15,130 nt of DNA from Trachipleistophora hominis (lineage: Eukaryota > Microsporidia > Pleistophoridae), in the NCBI GenBank assembly GCA_000316135.1, contig JH993854.1, positions 41,612-56,741 of the forward strand, given 5' to 3'. The position numbers and the translations under genes were made by a program. Shown piece by piece: positions 1 to 7,029 of the stretch (position 1 is its first letter; each line of letters starts with the position of its first letter). The notes beneath the pieces are model-generated. The model did no database searches, had not been told where the DNA came from, and saw nothing but the letters and a program-made list of their open reading frames with translations.

Positions 1-1
1 T

Positions 2-796
2 GGTAATGGAAACGAAACTGGCAACGGCAAAGGAAATGGTAATGGATCCAATGAAGGAAATGGCCCCGATATTATACCTGACGTTACACCCAAGTCTAGG
101 AATGGAAAAGTCACCCAACCAGAAGAAAACAACAACTCGACTGATGCTGATAAACCAAAAGCCATCGAAAACAAGGACGACAAAGTAAGAAACGAAGAGA
201 CCAAGGGATCGTTCGGCCATTCATATGGAGACTATCCATTCAAGACAGGTGCTAGTGAGTGTAACGGTGCTTTCTTCTTTGGATCAAACAGGTCTAAACC
301 CTACGAACCGATATGCCCGCCGACATATCCAAGCTCATCATGCTTTGAAAGCAGCAGCTGTTTTTCACCGAAAGAACCGGCATGTCTTCCGACATATCCA
401 AGCTCATCATGCTTTGAAAGCAGCAGCTGTTTTTCATCAAAAGAACCGGCGTGTCTTTCGACATATCCAAGCTCATCATGCTTTGAAAGCAGCAGCTGTT
501 TTTCACCAAAAGAACCAGCATGTCCTCCGACATATCCAAGCTCATCATGCTATGGTGGTAATAGCAACTGGCAACCAGCCAAAGAATCCTCATGTACACC
601 GATATATCCCATTTCACCATGTTATGATGGCAACAGCAACTGGCGTGCTGCCAAAGAGTCCTCATGTGGCCCATCATCATTTTACGGAAGTGAATGTTTC
701 TCATCGTGCAAACCCGGATATTCAAATTATCGTCCTTCGTATATGAAAAGAGACCGAAAGAGCTCCTGTATCGGCTTTTCATCCTGCATGTCATAG
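2..796 (+). CDS. 3' part of Cys/Ser-rich tandem-repeat protein (5' end outside window)
   Basis: The reading frame is open from the window edge to TAG at 794-796, so only the last 264 residues or so are seen and no start is visible. The visible part begins with a Gly/Asn-rich stretch (GNG/GNGN motifs), passes through a polar, charged linker, and from about residue 108 becomes a Cys/Ser/Pro-rich region of about five repeats of 23-24 residues. The repeat pattern is TYPSSSC, then a Ser-rich CF segment, then a KEPAC-type end. The last units diverge and the tail is basic before a final Cys-Met-Ser. The regular cysteines and lack of hydrophobic core suggest an extracellular, disulfide-linked structural protein such as a spore-coat or polar-tube component, but that is inference and I recognise no family. 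Two other frames, one on each strand, also stay open across the repeats; base usage and the coherent repeat make this frame the real one. Confidence 0.75.
   Translation, partial: GNGNETGNGKGNGNGSNEGNGPDIIPDVTPKSRNGKVTQPEENNNSTDADKPKAIENKDDKVRNEETKGSFGHSYGDYPFKTGASECNGAFFFGSNRSKPYEPICPPTYPSSSCFESSSCFSPKEPACLPTYPSSSCFESSSCFSSKEPACLSTYPSSSCFESSSCFSPKEPACPPTYPSSSCYGGNSNWQPAKESSCTPIYPISPCYDGNSNWRAAKESSCGPSSFYGSECFSSCKPGYSNYRPSYMKRDRKSSCIGFSSCMS
323..673 (+). repeat. In-gene tandem repeat, 69-base unit
   Basis: Units begin at 323, 392, 461 and 530 (period exactly 69 bases), followed by a 72-base diverged unit at 530-601 and another at 602-673. The first three are nearly identical at the nucleotide level; the last two keep the Tyr-Pro, Lys-Glu and Cys positions but replace the Ser/Phe block with an Asn/Ser/Trp block. 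All periods are multiples of three, so the frame is preserved. Near identity of the first units points to recent duplication or ongoing homogenisation. Confidence 0.9.
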
Positions 797-1157
797 AAAG
801 TGGGATAAACCAAATAACTGTGAAAATAAAATGAAGTAGTTTTCAATCGTTGCTTTTTACTAATTTATTGCTTTATATACGTTTTATAATGAATTTTAAC
901 CGTTTATTTATATATGTAGTGCGTAATCGTGCAGTACATCCTTTTTGAGTCTGTATAATTTTTATGAATTCGATAGAAGTGTTTAAAATCCGTCTTTAAA
1001 GCTCGTAAAGACAAAATTGCTCTCTTCTAAGGCGATAGCATTTTTTGAGAGTTTATTTGGTTAAAATCCTCGCATCCGTACACAATACACAACCAATTAA
1101 GATGGTAGCGATTTTATGTTGCTTAACCGTACATCATGTGCATATATAACGATTTCT

Positions 1158-1258
1158 ATGAACCAAAGGCCGGTGGCCATAGTCAGTCCCAGCGGACCAG
1201 AAAAGTGTGTTTAGTTAGATTATATCTTGTAAAGTGATAATTAAACTTACTTTTAATA
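1158..1258 (-). repeat. Dispersed spacer element, copy A
   Basis: Taken as the reference copy. Read on the minus strand it has an AT-rich left part with TTTAATTATCACTTTACAA, then TAAACACA, then the core TTCTGGTCCGCTGGGACTGA, then ATGGCCACCGGCCTTTGG. The core is at 1171-1202 in window coordinates. The same order of blocks is seen in the copies near 2631, 5184, 9358, 13677 and 14851. On the plus strand the core contains GTCC-CAGC-GGAC, a 4-bp stem with a 4-base loop. Confidence 0.65.
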
Positions 1259-1428
1259 AAAAAGTGGCAATAAATAAGCATGTCTCAAAAAAAATAATAT
1301 TTTGTAAAAAATTCGCTCTTCTAGGTCGATAAGGCCGTTTTTCATAATTTAAAAAGTATTTATCACACAGAATGCTATTTTATCCTTGAATGTTACCGAT
1401 TCATGAATCTCAGACACGTTTTTAATAA

Positions 1429-1436
1429 TAATTAAG
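1429..1436 (+). promoter_or_regulatory. TATA-like box of the coiled-coil gene
   Basis: TAATTAAG lies 21 bases before the ATG at 1458, the same spacing as the TATAAAAG-type boxes before the genes starting at 7029, 9189, 10895 and 13373. This is the weakest match of the set. Confidence 0.35.
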
Positions 1437-1457
1437 AAAGATGCGGCGGTATGACCC

Positions 1458-1703
1458 ATGCAAAAGGGGGCAAGCCAAAACGCGGGAGAATTGTTAGACG
1501 ATGATTACCGCGATGTTAAACTAAAACTGGAGAGTATTTATAACAGAAGAGAACAAATAAAAGACTTGGAATACGTGAGTAGTCTTCTTAAAAAGCAGAA
1601 GGTGTTAAACAAACGAATAGATAGATTGATAAGTGCTGCGAAAATTTTTAGAGGAAAGGTGCAATTGAAGGAAGGACATATCTATGAAGTAGATTTGTTT
1701 TAG
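1458..1703 (+). CDS. Small coiled-coil protein, unknown function
   Basis: 81 codons, ATG to TAG. The N-terminus is polar and acidic (Asp-Asp-Asp near residue 15). Residues about 17-66 are rich in Lys, Glu, Arg, Leu and Ile with heptad-like spacing, so a single long helix or coiled coil is likely. A short C-terminal piece ends in Val-Asp-Leu-Phe. There is no signal peptide or membrane segment. An in-frame TGA at 1452-1454 fixes 1458 as the earliest start in this frame. Two other ATGs, at 1441 and 1451, open short unrelated frames just upstream. CCC directly precedes the ATG, in keeping with the CCC-like signals described before microsporidian start codons. Small coiled-coil subunits of kinetochore, tethering or mediator complexes have this size, but I cannot assign it to any of them. 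Composition makes it a believable gene. Confidence 0.6.
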   Translation: MQKGASQNAGELLDDDYRDVKLKLESIYNRREQIKDLEYVSSLLKKQKVLNKRIDRLISAAKIFRGKVQLKEGHIYEVDLF

Positions 1704-3265
1704 AGCGGTATGAATGTAATTCTGGTTGCATGGTAACTATTTGTAGCTCACAGGATAAATTAAATGAATTGTTGCAAATAGTTGTACTAATTGATAAACA
1801 ACGCACTTGTTTACTAAGGTTATCTTTTTTTTGTTCGTTACGAGCGAAAGGTTCCTTACAATACATTGCTGTAGAGTTGTTTCTTCATAGTCTTACGTTA
1901 TATCTCTTTTCATATTGTTGTTTTTACAATTTTACCACTGTATTATAGAATAAACTATATAGAAATGCCAATCATAAGGAATTTCAAATTGTATAGTGAG
2001 CGTAATTTAGCACAATATGCGATCATAATGGTAATGGTTATGAAAACAAAGAAATATGTTGTAGAAAGGCCCTTTCCAATATTCTATGAAAGGCAAGCAG
2101 AGAAACATGTATGAGTTAAGCAAAATAGTGGATAACCTTTTAATAAAAAAATGTTCATATAGTTCGTTGTACATCCTACGCGCTTGATTCGTTCAATGAT
2201 TTCTGCTAAAATGGTAAAATAGTTTACACAAATATCACTGTACAAATTCACTGTTTGTATAGAATGGTTTGTTAAAACGAAAAATCAAAAAACCACACGT
2301 TCTCGTTGGTGAGCAAGTGATGCGTAATAAAAGAGCATTTATTTCAATACAGCTTGTATTCACCAATAAATTGAATATGCCATCGCTTAATATTTGCCAG
2401 TCACTGTTATTTACAACCTATTTTTGAAAATATTTTTTAAATCATACGTCTTATCAACACAACAGAAGTATTGGATAAATGAATAGTAATTAAACGGTAT
2501 GATAATTATATTTGCGTTAATTACCATGAATAAGAGTACTATAGTTTATTACACAACATATAAAGCAATAATGATTTATTGTTAAAAACGCATTTATTTA
2601 TTACGTTAGTTCTCATTTTTTTGAAAGATCGTTTAATTAATTCTTAACCTTATCCATCCACCTAAACGACCTCTCTCGGCGCACTGAGCGCCGACCATGG
2701 TCTCAACGACCATTGGTTCACGGAACATTAATTCTCATAACACCTTTTATAAAAGCGTGAACGACCAATCAGCTTGCAAGTTGTTCTTCTATTAATACCT
2801 ACGGGTTAATTATTTTACAACACTACTCTTACAAATATTCATACAATCTCAATAACAAACGCGTCAAAAAATTAAAATTTTATACAAAAACTGATTATGG
2901 TAGCATTTTTATAGTAGAGTAGGTGCAAAATTCATATATTGCAGGGAAGGTGTTTCGAAAATAAAAACGATCATTAAAATTAACGATTCCTTGTTATATG
3001 GCAAATAAACAGCTATTTATAATACGTATCTTATCTTAAGTACAGAATTATCGATGTTTATCAAAGAAAAACTGTGTATAGAATACTGGCATAAAAAAAT
3101 GGTAATACTACAAGAAACGTTTATTTGACAAATATTTTGCAATTACAGTAAAATTTTATCTATTTAATGTTGACATGATGGTCTTCGTTAATTATACCGT
3201 GTTTACCTTTTCTATACTAAGGATCTTGATCCAAAGATTCAACGTGCAAAATCAAGTGATTTATT
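1704..3265. other. Long AT-rich spacer with weak small ORFs
   Basis: No confident gene. Three weak plus-strand frames read somewhat like protein: 1730-1948 (72 codons, polar then very hydrophobic), 1965-2114 (49 codons from ATG, basic with a short hydrophobic run) and 2263-2427 (stop-to-stop, internal ATG at 2320). None has a clear promoter box or recognisable motif, and such lengths arise by chance in this base composition. A copy of the dispersed element lies at 2631-2724. The remainder shows nothing I can name. Confidence 0.5.
2631..2724 (+). repeat. Dispersed spacer element, copy D (diverged)
   Basis: Reads GTTTAATTA at the left end, CCTAAACGACC in the middle, and CATGG plus CCATTGGTTCA on the right, in the same order and spacing as copy A read on the minus strand. 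Where other copies have the GGTCCGCTGGGACT core, this one has a stronger hairpin: TCGGCGC (2676-2682), loop ACTGA, GCGCCGA (2688-2694). It is followed by the 10-base palindrome GACCATGGTC (2693-2702). Confidence 0.5.
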
Positions 3266-4156
3266 TTAAATTCGAGAATAGAACAGGATATAAGCGCCTG
3301 TATTACTGATATGAGAGTCCTTTAATTCAGATACGTTCATATCATCAAAACAATGCCAGGACAAATCTGTTTTGGCGTACGCAACATAGTGACCGTTTCT
3401 CAGTGTTCCAGAATGGCACACCATACCAATCAAGTGGTACGTCTTCTTGTCCATCTGCAGCTTATCGCTGACAACAACATAACTATCGTTTTTTCGATCT
3501 ACGTTGATAAACCTAGACAACTGCAGTATAAGCACCTCCGGAAAGGCCGTAATCTGCCTTGCAACACTCACCTTCGCCATTTTCTCGCAGCTCTCACACA
3601 GTATTTCTGAATTGTACACCTCGTCCTTAAGATACTTGTTGACAGATTCCTGTACACTTTCCGTCACGTCTAAAGTCAAGTTCCTGAACTGATGCGTATG
3701 CTCTGTCACCGCAAAACAGCTCATGCATCTCAATCTGTTCAGCACTAGTCCAAAAAAAGTTTTGACCATCACATTCGTCCTGCCAATCTTTCTGAGCTGG
3801 TTTACGTTTGCTATCGATACGTTATCGAGCAGTCCTAGTTCCTCGGTAAGCTTACCGTAGAACAACAGCAGAAATTCCTGCGCATCCTGCTCATTTCCGT
3901 CCAGGATGTGTATATCGCTTGCCAGACCGTTTATGAAGAACTGCGGATCCATAACTTTGCTTTCTATGTACTTTTTTATAAAACCTTGGAATCGTCGGCA
4001 TATTCTCTGCTCCTTCGTGAACTCGCCCGATTCAAAATAGGTGACCACGGGATAGATGTACATGGTACATTGCATCACAGAGTTGAAGAAACAGTTGTTT
4101 TTTGTGTTAACCAGCCGGCAAGGAGCAGGTATCACCCTGCGTTCCATCTGTACCAT
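3266..4156 (-). CDS. Ubiquitin-specific protease (USP/UBP family, peptidase C19), minimal form
   Basis: A cysteine protease that removes ubiquitin from conjugates. 296 residues from the ATG at 4156; an alternative ATG at 4147 would remove three residues. The open frame runs further upstream but has no ATG there. The Cys box is LVNTKNNCFFNSVMQ, with catalytic Cys22 and oxyanion-side Asn17; the canonical Gly before Leu is Arg here. QDAQEFLLLF (residues 90-99) is the conserved QQDAxEF segment. A zinc-binding pair of CxxC motifs is at 144/147 and 187/190. The His box has GHYVAYAK with His256, then W267 and FDD (271-272 supplying the Asp), and the family-typical AYILFY near the end. Yeast UBPs are usually 450-1300 residues, so nearly everything outside the catalytic domain is gone and there is no targeting domain to tell the substrate. 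It stands alone, with long spacers on both sides. The family is certain; which yeast UBP it corresponds to is not. Confidence 0.93.
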   Translation of the reverse strand: MVQMERRVIPAPCRLVNTKNNCFFNSVMQCTMYIYPVVTYFESGEFTKEQRICRRFQGFIKKYIESKVMDPQFFINGLASDIHILDGNEQDAQEFLLLFYGKLTEELGLLDNVSIANVNQLRKIGRTNVMVKTFFGLVLNRLRCMSCFAVTEHTHQFRNLTLDVTESVQESVNKYLKDEVYNSEILCESCEKMAKVSVARQITAFPEVLILQLSRFINVDRKNDSYVVVSDKLQMDKKTYHLIGMVCHSGTLRNGHYVAYAKTDLSWHCFDDMNVSELKDSHISNTGAYILFYSRI

Positions 4157-4170
4157 TTTGTTCAAGGATG

Positions 4171-4184
4171 TTAAAAATTTAAAA
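4171..4184 (-). promoter_or_regulatory. AAATTT-like signal upstream of the USP gene
   Basis: On the minus strand an AT-only run containing AAATTT lies 14 bases before the ATG at 4156 (23 before the ATG at 4147). AAATTT-like signals near start codons have been described for microsporidia. The USP gene lacks a clean TATAAAAG box of the kind seen before its neighbours. Confidence 0.3.
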
Positions 4185-4391
4185 TTAAAAAGTTTTAGAT
4201 ATTGGAAGGGAAACAAACAAAAAGACGTGTTTGACACATCGTGTTTGCTATTGTCCAGAAATACACGATAGAGGGCTTAAGTAATGGTACGTTACGTTTA
4301 AGCTAAAAGACCAGTTTAATTTTGGCTAGGTGCATGCTTAGCAGTCATACGTCAATGACTAAATAAATACGTTAAATGATAAATTTTGTGA

Positions 4392-5067
4392 TTTAGAGCA
4401 ACGTCCTCTTCGACAGGAAATAGCACCTTTCTATGCCAAGAAAAAGAAGTTACCGGTAAAAAAGATATTTTTCGTGGAAGTCCTTTAATTATAATCTCAT
4501 ACGTTCTATTCCGCCAAACAAACTGTAATAAGACTGTAATAGCACATCAACCAGATCTGATTGGATTAATTTACCGTTTTGATACGGTGATAATAAGCGT
4601 CGTTCGCATGTCTTGTGCACTTATAAACACCTTTTTATTCCACAGATCCAATATCACCTGTAAAAACTGTTCCTAAAATAATACAAAACATGAACAACCA
4701 ATCGAAAGCAGCTTTTCATAGAAATGCTTTAGTCATCATTCTAGATACTTCAATACCTGATACACTCTTTTATAGCCAAAAGGACTGGTCATGATTATTG
4801 TCTTTTGTTCATGGAGAAAATCAGTTTATAATCCACATAACATCGTTGAGCACGCCCTCTCTACAGCGAAAAGGCATTCTACAATCACCCCAGTATTTTA
4901 ACGTACAACCAGTGGTCTACGAAAAATATACCAAGAATAATACTACGAAGAGGTTTTCGTACAGGAACCTTCAGTAAATACTAATTCTGACGAACTAGCA
5001 TCAATTTCTGTGTGAGAAGAGGCCTTGCCATTACATAATCCCTTTCTATCACGTATTACCATTTTAA
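4392..5067 (+). pseudogene. Possible decayed coding region, two frames, interrupted
   Basis: On the plus strand a frame is open from 4392 to TAA at 4674-4676 (94 codons, no ATG until deep inside). An overlapping frame is open from 4627 to TGA at 4792-4794 (internal ATG at 4690), then from 4795 to TAA at 4975-4977 (60 codons), then is broken again at 4996 and 5065. The amino-acid mix is balanced rather than the Phe/Leu/Tyr-rich mix typical of random AT-rich frames, and base composition is less AT-rich than the flanks. A gene disabled by one frameshift and a few nonsense changes would look like this. However, the minus strand also has a 40-65 codon frame over 4340-4620, and I recognise no homologue, so this is tentative. 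Confidence 0.25.
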
Positions 5068-5183
5068 ACCTTATCATCTAGTGCTGTAACATAAGCAGTT
5101 TAATGTAAAAGATAAATTGTCCATTTTTTAAAAAACCTCTTTCTTCTAAAATCATAATAAAATCAACAAACGAATTTAAAGAC

Positions 5184-5251
5184 TTATAGCCACGATTAGT
5201 CTCAGCAGATCAGAAGAAAGTAAGTGCAGTGTAAGATGATAATTAAAAGCT
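5184..5251 (-). repeat. Dispersed spacer element, copy B
   Basis: On the plus strand TAGTCTCAGCAGATCAGAA aligns with CAGTCCCAGCGGACCAGAA of copy A with four differences, all C/T or G/A. It is followed at similar distance by GATAATTAAA, matching the AT-rich end of copy A. The core stem is GTCT-CAGC-AGAT, still pairable because changes on both arms compensate. Confidence 0.55.
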
Positions 5252-5602
5252 TTTTTCTTTGAAGAAATTGTTAGATATAAAGGAATAACTAAGCGAAAAG
5301 AACCACAAGTTGAGGTTCATAATTTAACAACTAGGAGTGTAAAATGACCAAGAAAGGTACGTGTGCATAGATTTACTAAAAATAATTTGTTTGCAGCTAA
5401 ATTTATAAATAACCCATTCAAAGTGTTGTAACAATATTGATCGTACATGATAACATGATAAGATAACACCAGTTTTCCAGACCCTGGGTATTAAAAATCA
5501 ACTTTACAGCAGCAATTAGAATATGATGAAAGCAGCTTCGCAAAACATGTTTACTTACACATCTCTTCTTGCCGTACAAAACACGATGTATTTCATAACG
5601 CA

Positions 5603-6403
5603 TTACAGAACAGTGCTAGTACTAGCTGGTGTATCACCTTCAAGGCCCTCACCATGACCATTTGGTTGTCCAATTACATCCCCTTCGGGCGAAGTGGGAT
5701 TACCACTACTAGTCGGGTTATTGCCAGTTCCTGAATTATTAGTGTCATTTGTCGCAGAATCATTCACATGGTCGTTGGATACGGCTGCTGGTTCCGGAGG
5801 ATCAATACCTATGCTAGAACCAGCACCAGGACGTACCATCACAGAAGATTCTTGACGGATATTTGTTTCTTCTGGATTTCTAGCGTTTCTTTGTTCATGT
5901 ATATATCTTTGCTGATCTTCAACCGGATTCTTTACTGCATTAATTGCTGATGAAGCAACATTTATAGCAGACTGAAGCTTATTTGAAAATTCTGGGTTTC
6001 TCATCGGAACATCGACTAAAGCACCATTGAGCGAATCGGGTTCTGATAGCCCATTTCTACCACTTGTTTGAGGTATAAATTCGTTTATCGCTTCCCTTTC
6101 AGCATTTTGCTGGCTGCTACCTGTCTGGCCAATACCATTTCTTCTCTGATGCGCTTGTCCAACACCATTTAATAACAATACATGGTTAGTAACAACCTTG
6201 TTATTTGAATCAATTCGCTGTAGAATACAGACACATGCTTCGTTGTACATTTTATTCCGGATCATGGCCTTATCTGGCTCATATTCACTGATGAGGATTT
6301 TAAGCGTTTTTTGGAGACGCGTAAACCACATAATAATAACATTCGTTTCCTCTTTGTTTTCATCATCATACCAATGTACAGACCGCTTGTGTGCGTTATT
6401 TTT
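5603..6403 (-). CDS. C-terminal part of secreted low-complexity protein (frame-shifted from its N-terminal part)
   Basis: This frame is open on the minus strand from just after a TAG at 6404-6406 down to TAA at 5603-5605. Its first ATG is at 6331, giving 242 residues. The region before that ATG is acidic and protein-like, so coding probably begins upstream of it. The first 60 residues look folded (Trp, Phe, Ile, Tyr, Cys); then comes a polar Gln/Asn/Arg-rich stretch, and the last 80 or so residues are a low-complexity Asn/Gly/Ser/Thr/Pro tail ending in Ser-Thr-Val-Leu. On its own it has no signal peptide and no promoter box. The likeliest reading is that it is the second half of the gene starting at 7029, joined by one frame change in 6262-6403; together they would make about 475 residues. 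The low-complexity tail resembles the Gly/Asn-rich stretch in the gene at the left edge of the window. Confidence 0.65.
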   Translation of the reverse strand, partial: KNNAHKRSVHWYDDENKEETNVIIMWFTRLQKTLKILISEYEPDKAMIRNKMYNEACVCILQRIDSNNKVVTNHVLLLNGVGQAHQRRNGIGQTGSSQQNAEREAINEFIPQTSGRNGLSEPDSLNGALVDVPMRNPEFSNKLQSAINVASSAINAVKNPVEDQQRYIHEQRNARNPEETNIRQESSVMVRPGAGSSIGIDPPEPAAVSNDHVNDSATNDTNNSGTGNNPTSSGNPTSPEGDVIGQPNGHGEGLEGDTPASTSTVL

Positions 6404-7029
6404 CTACCGGTACGACAAAACAGCACCTTTTCAACTTCCCCTAACATTTCACGCAACACTTCCAGGAACGTATTTCTTACATCAATGCTCTGTGAAATTA
6501 CATTTTCAATGTTTTCCTTCAATTCAGCCGGGCTGTAGGATTGTAACTGAATATCTGCTGGTAGCTCAAGCATTCTAACATTAGTGAATTTGCCCAAGTT
6601 ATGGTTCACTCGCTTGAAAATGTACACAAATATTTTATAGTCAACGATACCTTTCGTCAAATTGCTACTCACATCCTCAAAGAAAGACAGCAAACATTCA
6701 CTAGCATTCACATCGAGTTCTCCGTCTACTTTTGACCTAATAACCTCCGCCTCTAAAAAGTCGCAAATCATAGCTTTCTCGCCCTCCTTGAGCATATACA
6801 TAATATCAGGCTTGCACAATTTCTTGAAATTTTCGTCCAATTCATGTTTGCGTTCAAAAAACTTATATTTGGGTTCTAAAAAGTCGTCTTTCGATACATA
6901 TCCATTGCCGTCAGACTCATAAGAATCATCCCTGGAATTATATGGCAAATTTTCTTCGATCTTCATCCATTGAAACAACTCATCGGTTGCACTGATTAAT
7001 ACAGCAAGCAATAGTACACCAAATTGCAT
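6262..7029 (-). CDS. N-terminal part of a secreted protein of unknown family (frame interrupted)
   Basis: ATG at 7029, 255 codons to TGA. Residues 1-14 are a clear signal peptide (MQFGVLLLAVLISA). The mature part starts acidic with a Ser/Asp/Gly-rich patch and continues as a mostly helical, charged domain with few cysteines and Asn-Ala-Ser and Asn-Leu-Thr glycosylation sequons. The last 40 or so codons change character abruptly to Met/Lys/Arg-rich runs, whereas the overlapping frame on the same strand becomes protein-like, so the true product probably leaves this frame between 6403 and 6262. The start is supported by a perfect TATAAAAG box at 7049-7056 with a GGG run between box and ATG. It is one of three neighbouring same-strand genes for secreted proteins. 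I recognise no homologue; a secreted host-interface or spore-surface role is inference only. Confidence 0.7.
   Translation of the reverse strand: MQFGVLLLAVLISATDELFQWMKIEENLPYNSRDDSYESDGNGYVSKDDFLEPKYKFFERKHELDENFKKLCKPDIMYMLKEGEKAMICDFLEAEVIRSKVDGELDVNASECLLSFFEDVSSNLTKGIVDYKIFVYIFKRVNHNLGKFTNVRMLELPADIQLQSYSPAELKENIENVISQSIDVRNTFLEVLREMLGEVEKVLFCRTGRKITHTSGLYIGMMMKTKRKRMLLLCGLRVSKKRLKSSSVNMSQIRP
6399..6403 (-). other. Homopolymer at the likely frame break
   Basis: A run of five T (A5 on the coding strand) lies exactly at the upstream limit of the second frame, next to its TAG at 6404-6406. Loss of one A here, in the genome or in the reads, would account for the switch from the N-terminal frame to the C-terminal frame. 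No canonical -1 slippery heptamer is present in the N-terminal frame across the overlap. Confidence 0.4.

Larger units (their letters stand above)
797..1440. other. Spacer between the repeat-protein gene and the coiled-coil gene
   Basis: AT-rich with no ORF of note. It holds one copy of the dispersed spacer element (1158-1258). It also holds a diverged direct repeat of about 38 bases at 1013-1050 and 1307-1345, sharing the pattern CTCTTCTA-rGkCGATA followed by a T-run, which flanks that element on both sides. Confidence 0.6.
4157..5602. other. Spacer upstream of the USP gene
   Basis: No intact gene longer than 60 codons. It contains the possible decayed coding region (4392-5067), a copy of the dispersed element (5184-5251), and otherwise AT-rich sequence. 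A TATAAAAG box on the minus strand at 4767-4774 is not followed by an intact ORF at the usual distance. Confidence 0.5.

Noticed and set aside
294..794. 166-codon antisense frame over the repeat gene, and the overlapping plus-strand frame at 225-746
   Set aside because: Both exist because the 69-base repeats lack stops in those frames too. The frame ending at 796 is continuous from the window edge and has the coherent Cys/Ser repeat.
1171..1202. Element core as a tRNA or tRNA-derived SINE (TGGC...AGT reminiscent of an A box)
   Set aside because: No B box (GGTTCGANNCC) follows in any copy and no cloverleaf can be drawn.
4157..4237. N-terminal extension of the USP gene up to 4237
   Set aside because: That start would be GTG; the eukaryotic ATG is at 4156, just before the Cys box, and the extension has no family similarity.
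5344..5431. Mini-gene with an intron-like stretch: ATGACCAAGAAAG, then GTACGT...TTTGCAG (40 bases), then an exon to TAA
   Set aside because: The pattern resembles the short first exons of microsporidian ribosomal protein genes, but the joined product is only 15 codons and matches none that I know, so it is probably chance.
6262..6403. Programmed -1 frameshift in the secreted-protein gene
   Set aside because: No X-XXY-YYZ heptamer in the upstream frame within the overlap. The A-rich runs are out of register for slippage.
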